A stretch of 8,842 nucleotides of DNA from an uncultured Opitutia bacterium (lineage in GTDB: Bacteria; Verrucomicrobiota; Verrucomicrobiia; Opitutales; UBA953). Under the pieces are notes generated by a model that saw only the letters and a list, made by a program, of their open reading frames with translations, ran no database searches and was not told the origin of the DNA. Where the stretch lies: positions 1 through 8,842 of the forward strand of contig CAIKRN010000314.1 of NCBI GenBank assembly GCA_903829855.1, read 5' to 3'. Position numbers and translations under genes: made by a program. Within the stretch, counting starts at the first letter, position 1; every line of letters starts with the position of its first letter. Below are positions 5,765 to 8,842 of the stretch, piece by piece.

Positions 5765-5778
5765 GCCGAACGGCTTAC
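5761..5778. repeat. Perfect palindrome carrying both stop codons of two convergent genes
   Basis: GTAAGCCGAACGGCTTAC is fully self-complementary. The left arm contains the TAA of the lipoprotein (5762-5764), and the right arm contains, on the other strand, the TAA of the epimerase (5775-5777). It could form an eight-base stem (seven with a four-base loop) in either transcript. No T-run follows immediately. Confidence 0.7.
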
Positions 5779-6704
5779 ATCAACGACACTTCGGTAACAA
5801 AGGTGTCGACCTGACCGGGCTCCGCAAAATGGAGCCCGTTTTTATGTTCGGGGCTGTTGGGCGGCCCCATCCACGGTTCGACACAATAGAACGGCGCCTC
5901 GGGGTCGGCCGTCCAGGTGACGACGGTCGCCCAGCTGCCCGGAATCGCTTCTTCGCCGACTTTCACGGTGATGTCTTCTTCCCCTGACTTGGGGCCGAAG
6001 CTGAGCGTGGCCGATTTTAGGTTGGTGAAGATGCAGTCGGAGAGATGCGGATTATCGAAACCAATCTCACTCGCGCCTTTGAGCTCAGCGAACGGCACAA
6101 GCTTCCCGTCGGCGGCATGACGCCATTGTTTCTTTGATGGAATCTTAATGACATAATCGCGCCGGCTCAGGCCCGCATGCCACGGGAGCGTGAAATAGAA
6201 GTGATGCCCAGCACACCAGGGCAGGGGCTTGCTGTCGCGATTCTCAAACTCATAGGTGATTCGCAGAAACAGCTCAAGGAAGTCGAACCGGATCCGGAAG
6301 TCATACGCGAAGGGGTAGCAGTTTCGCCCCCGCTCATCTTGGAGCAAACGCACGACGGCGTGCTTGGGGCCGCTCTCGATAATTTCAAAGGCGGCATCAC
6401 GGGCGAAGCCGTGCTGAGGCATGGGCCGCTTGATGCCATCTGCCGCCTTCCAGGCGAACTTCTCCCCATCCGCGTAATTCCGGCCCATGAAGGGGAAGAG
6501 AATGGGATTTCCGCCTCGCACGTGGCCGATTTTATCGAGCTCCATGGGTGCCCCTTCCGGCCAGAAAAGGATTTCTCGATGCCCAGTCGGCACATCGAGC
6601 TTCCAGCGCATCAGCCGAGCGCCGCGCGTCAGGCAGGTTTCATAAGTCGAAGCGCCGACCTTCCACCGCTCCATGGGCACGCCGTTCTCTTCGAAGCTCT
6701 GCAT
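5775..6704 (-). CDS. Aldose 1-epimerase family protein (galactose mutarotase fold)
   Basis: Family members interconvert the alpha and beta anomers of hexoses or hexose phosphates and use a beta-sandwich fold. From the ATG at 6704 the protein has 309 residues. Catalytic-site landmarks are QHGFAR with H98, CAGHHFYFTLPW with H167/H168, and a C-terminal FYCVEPW with E276, matching the His/His/Glu arrangement of mutarotases. The GGNPILFPFMGR segment (64-75) is typical of the YeaD/GalM relatives. The frame could begin as far up as 6806, but that would overlap the DUF1295 gene and add Arg/Ser-rich, non-family sequence. An ATG at 6674 is a weaker alternative. It lies 46 bases after the DUF1295 stop, so it is probably the last gene of that operon. 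Its 3' end doubles as the terminator region of the convergent lipoprotein. The exact sugar is unknown. Confidence 0.88.
   Translation of the reverse strand: MQSFEENGVPMERWKVGASTYETCLTRGARLMRWKLDVPTGHREILFWPEGAPMELDKIGHVRGGNPILFPFMGRNYADGEKFAWKAADGIKRPMPQHGFARDAAFEIIESGPKHAVVRLLQDERGRNCYPFAYDFRIRFDFLELFLRITYEFENRDSKPLPWCAGHHFYFTLPWHAGLSRRDYVIKIPSKKQWRHAADGKLVPFAELKGASEIGFDNPHLSDCIFTNLKSATLSFGPKSGEEDITVKVGEEAIPGSWATVVTWTADPEAPFYCVEPWMGPPNSPEHKNGLHFAEPGQVDTFVTEVSLM
5816..5843 (+). terminator. Intrinsic terminator of the lipoprotein gene, inside the epimerase coding end
   Basis: The stem CGGGCTCC (5816-5823) pairs perfectly with GGAGCCCG (5831-5838) around a seven-base loop, and five T residues follow at once (5839-5843). 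The geometry is textbook for the plus strand. It lies 52 bases past the lipoprotein stop and within codons of the epimerase that encode the GLHFAEPG segment. On the minus strand no T-run follows, so the epimerase should not be stopped by it. Confidence 0.75.
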
Positions 6705-6750
6705 GACGCGAGCAAACGTTCCCCTTGGCCCGGTGGCAAATGCGGACTTC

Positions 6751-7563
6751 CTAGCGTCGAGGCGGCCACGGCCAGAACGCCGAGACCCTCCGCTGGGTGT
6801 CCGCATACGCGGAGCCCTTCGAGCGCAGTAATTGCTGCTCGGTCAGAGGCACGCCCGTCACGTGATTGAGCAGGTAATACATGATGGCCACACACGCCAA
6901 GCCGGGGATACCGCGGTAGGTGCTGTTATAGCTCATGAGGAGGAAGCCGACCCAGATGAGCCACTCACCGAAGTAATTCGGATGACGGCTCCACGACCAG
7001 AGCCCTCGTTCGCAGACTTTCCCTTGGTTGGCCGGATCTTTCTTGAAGGCCGCCAACTGCGCATCGGCCCATCCTTCGATGAGCATCGCCGCAATGACGA
7101 CGCCGAGCCCACACCAATGAATCAGGCCCACGGGTCCAGCTGCACCCTGCGGGCTAGATGAAAGTAAGGGGAGGCAAAGTAAGGCCAGCGCCACGGCTTG
7201 GACGAAATAGAAATACGCCATCCGCCGAGGCATGCCGTCGCCCGCTTCCGCCCGCATGCGCACATACCGACCGTCTTCCTGCTCGAGGTGCCCAAGGACG
7301 CGGACCGCAAGGTGCGTGCCCAGTCGAAGGCTCCAACCAATCGTCGCGAGCGCCATGAGCAGGCCTTGTCCGCCGAGCGGCATGACGGTGGTGTGCAGAT
7401 GAAGCATCTGGAGCCCGACCAAGGCGAAGCCGTAAGACCATGCGACATCCACAATCGACCAGTTATCCAACTTGCGAGCGATCAGCCAGCAGACCGCGAA
7501 ATAGGCGCAGGCGATGCCGAGCAGCACCAAAAAGTCGTAACCGAGAGCGAAGAGCGGGCTCAT
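6751..7563 (-). CDS. DUF1295 membrane protein (steroid 5-alpha-reductase-like)
   Basis: The product is 270 residues. Hydrophobic segments lie near 8-28, 38-58, 65-80, 115-135, 145-162 and 200-232, so it is an integral inner-membrane protein. The family signature is clear: DNWSIVDVAWSYGF (33-46), IEGWADAQL (162-170), RGLWSWSRHPNYFGEW (186-201), GVPLTEQQ (237-244) and a terminal FWPWPP. In steroid 5-alpha-reductase and isoprenylcysteine methyltransferase relatives the RHPNYFGE region helps bind the nucleotide or SAM cofactor. DUF1295 enzymes themselves are poorly characterised, and a role in reducing or modifying lipids is inference. The ATG at 7563 overlaps the stop of the DUF2062 gene as ATGA, which predicts translational coupling. 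An upstream in-frame start at 7623 lies inside that gene and is not favoured. Confidence 0.9.
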   Translation of the reverse strand: MSPLFALGYDFLVLLGIACAYFAVCWLIARKLDNWSIVDVAWSYGFALVGLQMLHLHTTVMPLGGQGLLMALATIGWSLRLGTHLAVRVLGHLEQEDGRYVRMRAEAGDGMPRRMAYFYFVQAVALALLCLPLLSSSPQGAAGPVGLIHWCGLGVVIAAMLIEGWADAQLAAFKKDPANQGKVCERGLWSWSRHPNYFGEWLIWVGFLLMSYNSTYRGIPGLACVAIMYYLLNHVTGVPLTEQQLLRSKGSAYADTQRRVSAFWPWPPRR

Positions 7564-8036
7564 GCGAGGTTCTTTTTCATCAAGCGACGGAAGGCCCACC
7601 GTAGGAAGAAATTCAGGATCCACGCGGCGAGCGGCGCGACGATCAGCCAGCCAATGATGCCATGCACATAGGCCATCCAGAACTTCTGGAAGAAAATGCT
7701 GAGCGACTCATCGTACTGCTTCTTGATGGCCTCGTAGGTTAGCACGATGTGTCGCGATCCGGTCACGGTCTCGCCGATGCGCATGAAGGGAATCATGAGC
7801 GCGACTTGCAGGACGAAACTCGCATGGTTGACGATTTGCATGACCACATGGTTCAGGCGGAAGAGGCGCCCAGCGATGATGCAGCCAATGGTGGTCGTGC
7901 CGATGAGAGGGTTGACGGCAATGGCTAGGCTGACTGAGACCGCCGCCGCCACGCCTTCAGGTGTCGCCCCTTGCCGCAACTCGGCGACGAGCGGATCACG
8001 CACCTTGCGGCGAAGCCAGTCGGAGACGCGTCCCAT
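7560..8036 (-). CDS. DUF2062 membrane protein
   Basis: The product is 158 residues. After a basic amphipathic start, the segment LRQGATPEGVAAAVSVSLAIAVNPLIGTTTIGC (20-52) matches the DUF2062 pattern of a G-x-x-P-E turn followed by a glycine/proline-rich membrane helix. The RLFRLNHVVMQIVN segment (57-70) follows. Other hydrophobic stretches are about 72-86 and 121-147, and the C-terminus is basic (RWAFRRLMKKNLA). It should sit in the inner membrane. The family has no firmly established function that I know of. DUF2062 domains are often found near lipid or glycan glycosyltransferases, which fits an envelope role (inference). Its ATG directly abuts the TAA of the DUF1475 gene, and its TGA overlaps the DUF1295 start, so the three genes are an operon. 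Confidence 0.85.
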   Translation of the reverse strand: MGRVSDWLRRKVRDPLVAELRQGATPEGVAAAVSVSLAIAVNPLIGTTTIGCIIAGRLFRLNHVVMQIVNHASFVLQVALMIPFMRIGETVTGSRHIVLTYEAIKKQYDESLSIFFQKFWMAYVHGIIGWLIVAPLAAWILNFFLRWAFRRLMKKNLA

Positions 8037-8420
8037 TTACCCGACCTTACGCGTGAAGAAGACCTTGCCAAGGTCGGTCTCGCCCTTGGCACCAAACAAG
8101 CAGAGCAGGGCGTAGCCCGCGATGGCGAAATTCCCGAGGAGCATCACGGCCACAAACCAGGCCAGGCGCACGGCGATGCTCCGTTCGCGCCAAGCGACAT
8201 AGAGCCAGAAGGCCATGAATCCGAAATAGGCATCGAACATCGTGGCCAAGCCCCACGGCTCGCTACACACGGTCACATAACCCCCGACCACGTTGATGCC
8301 CTTGCCGGCATACTCAGGGAGCGGGCTGAGCGAAGGCACGACGCAGGCACGCCACGACACCCAGGTCATGGCGGCGAGGACGACGATGAAATAGAGGATG
8401 AGGGTGCGGCGAGGTGACAT
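8037..8420 (-). CDS. DUF1475-like small membrane protein
   Basis: The product is 127 residues. A hydrophobic helix lies near 6-24. A loop with CSEPWGLATMFDAYFGFMAFWLYVAWRER follows, then a second membrane region near 82-110 with MLLGNFAIAGYALLCLF. The D..FGF......W..WRE and LGN....Y.L patterns fit DUF1475, whose function is unknown. It is the first gene of the minus-strand set. A candidate promoter upstream (TTGCGT 8454-8449, TAGATT 8432-8427, spacer 16) would start transcription almost on the ATG, implying a leaderless message; this is weak evidence. No clear ribosome site precedes the ATG. The stop TAA touches the next gene's ATG with no gap. Confidence 0.8.
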   Translation of the reverse strand: MSPRRTLILYFIVVLAAMTWVSWRACVVPSLSPLPEYAGKGINVVGGYVTVCSEPWGLATMFDAYFGFMAFWLYVAWRERSIAVRLAWFVAVMLLGNFAIAGYALLCLFGAKGETDLGKVFFTRKVG

Positions 8421-8470
8421 GCCCGCAATCTACAGGATAATTCTCCAAACGCAAATCCCCACCCCTCTAG

Positions 8471-8497
8471 ACTAGGACGGCACCGCGTGCTACCCTC
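8471..8497. repeat. GC-rich hairpin repeat, degraded copy 3
   Basis: GGACGGCAC (8475-8483), CGC, GTGCTACCC (8487-8495) aligns with copies 1 and 2 but has lost two stem pairs. The following GTCTGC is shared with copy 1. It lies just upstream of element E4, as copy 1 lies upstream of E1, so both repeat clusters begin in the same way. Confidence 0.65.
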
Positions 8498-8508
8498 GTC
8501 TGCCGCCA

Positions 8509-8618
8509 GGTAGGGCGGGTTGTCCCCAACCCGCCGTTGAGCCGATTAATATCCGCACCTCTCTCGACATTCTATTCTCTCACCGCTCAACGGACGGCTC
8601 GGGACAGCCGTCCCTACC
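8509..8618 (+). repeat. Modular inverted-repeat element E4 (core type 2)
   Basis: This 110-base element has the same length as E2 and about seven differences from it. The head stem has the CGGGTTG flavour and the tail stem the ACGGCTG flavour. The tail loop reads close to GGGA. One tail-stem base is mutated, so the hairpin is slightly weaker than in E2. It is followed by the 27-base linker (8619-8645) that also joins E1 to E2. Confidence 0.8.
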
Positions 8619-8645
8619 CAAGCCATCTCCATTCCTCTGCGGCGA

Positions 8646-8735
8646 GGTAGGGCGGGTTGTCCCCAACCCGCCATTGACCCGATTAATATCCGTACCTCAT
8701 TCGACGAACGGACGGCTGAGGACAGCCATCCCACC
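8646..8735 (+). repeat. Modular inverted-repeat element E5 (shortened core type 2)
   Basis: This 90-base element has a head and tail like those of E2 and E4, but 20 bases of the core are missing between the CGAC (about 8701-8704) and the tail. The tail stem carries a G-to-A change (CAGCCATCC). The hairpin ends have therefore been kept while the core shrank. Confidence 0.75.
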
Positions 8736-8768
8736 CTCAACCAGGCTCCGCCCTCCGCTTTCGCCGCG

Positions 8769-8840
8769 CTAACCCTTTCGGTTCGGTCGCACGTACACAG
8801 CCTGCACGACCCCGATATTGCGGTGCTCGAAGGCGGCCTG
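8769..8840 (-). CDS. C-terminal fragment of an unidentified protein
   Basis: From the right edge on the minus strand one frame runs 23 codons to a TAG at 8771-8769. It encodes a peptide ending VVQAVYVRPNRKG. Most third positions are G or C, as in the genes here, and the peptide looks like a beta strand with a basic end. The other two minus-strand frames are richer in Arg and Cys and less protein-like. The fragment is too short to name, and it may not be real. Confidence 0.4.
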   Translation of the reverse strand, partial: QAAFEHRNIGVVQAVYVRPNRKG

Positions 8841-8842
8841 GC

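Noticed and set aside
6177..6869. 230-residue plus-strand frame
   Set aside because: It is antisense to the epimerase and the DUF1295 gene, both of which have clear family motifs.
401..8735. Composite transposon bounded by the two repeat clusters
   Set aside because: The clusters are in direct orientation, the genes between are housekeeping, and no transposase is present.

Overview
This window comes from a GC-rich bacterial chromosome. It holds ordinary housekeeping and envelope-lipid genes, with two intergenic clusters of short palindromic repeats. The lipoprotein signal and the high GC at third codon positions suggest a Gram-negative. The gene families and repeat-rich spacers remind me of Verrucomicrobiota (Opitutae-like), but that lineage call is inference and low confidence. 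I saw no phage genes, transposase, CRISPR array, rRNA or tRNA, and no recognised defence system.

Layout. The left edge (2-322, +) is the C-terminal end of a 3-hydroxyisobutyrate dehydrogenase-like reductase. Positions 323-923 carry no credible gene. They hold one GC-rich hairpin and three modular inverted-repeat elements. Next, on the minus strand, come pyruvate kinase (924-2363) and, just upstream of it, the tRNA m7G46 methyltransferase TrmB (2454-3062). A divergent spacer with a second copy of the hairpin and a plausible sigma70 promoter leads to an unrecognised 145-residue protein (3254-3691, +). An AT-rich nested palindrome follows, then an acyl-CoA delta-9-type desaturase with an unusual C-terminal coiled-coil tail (3823-5010, +). 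Its stop codon overlaps that of a convergent low-molecular-weight protein tyrosine phosphatase-like gene (5007-5480, -). Divergent from the phosphatase is a small Pro/Ala-rich lipoprotein (5516-5764, +). Its apparent intrinsic terminator lies inside the 3' coding end of the convergent aldose 1-epimerase-family gene (5775-6704, -). Upstream of the epimerase on the minus strand are three small membrane-protein genes (DUF1295, DUF2062, DUF1475; 6751-8420), tightly packed with an ATGA overlap and a TAA/ATG abutment. The right edge holds a second repeat cluster (8471-8735) and the probable C-terminal end of another minus-strand gene.

How the genes relate. TrmB and pyruvate kinase are probably cotranscribed. 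The DUF1475-DUF2062-DUF1295-epimerase set looks like one minus-strand operon, with its three membrane proteins perhaps acting in envelope lipid metabolism (inference). The desaturase adjusts membrane fatty-acid unsaturation and appears to be expressed alone. The most striking structure is the repeat system. Five copies of two related elements occur, each flanked by 30-bp inverted ends that are themselves hairpins preceded by a GTAG foot. The stem comes in two sequence flavours that swap between head and tail. This resembles REP/BIME elements mobilised by RAYT (TnpA-REP) enzymes, but no such enzyme is encoded here.
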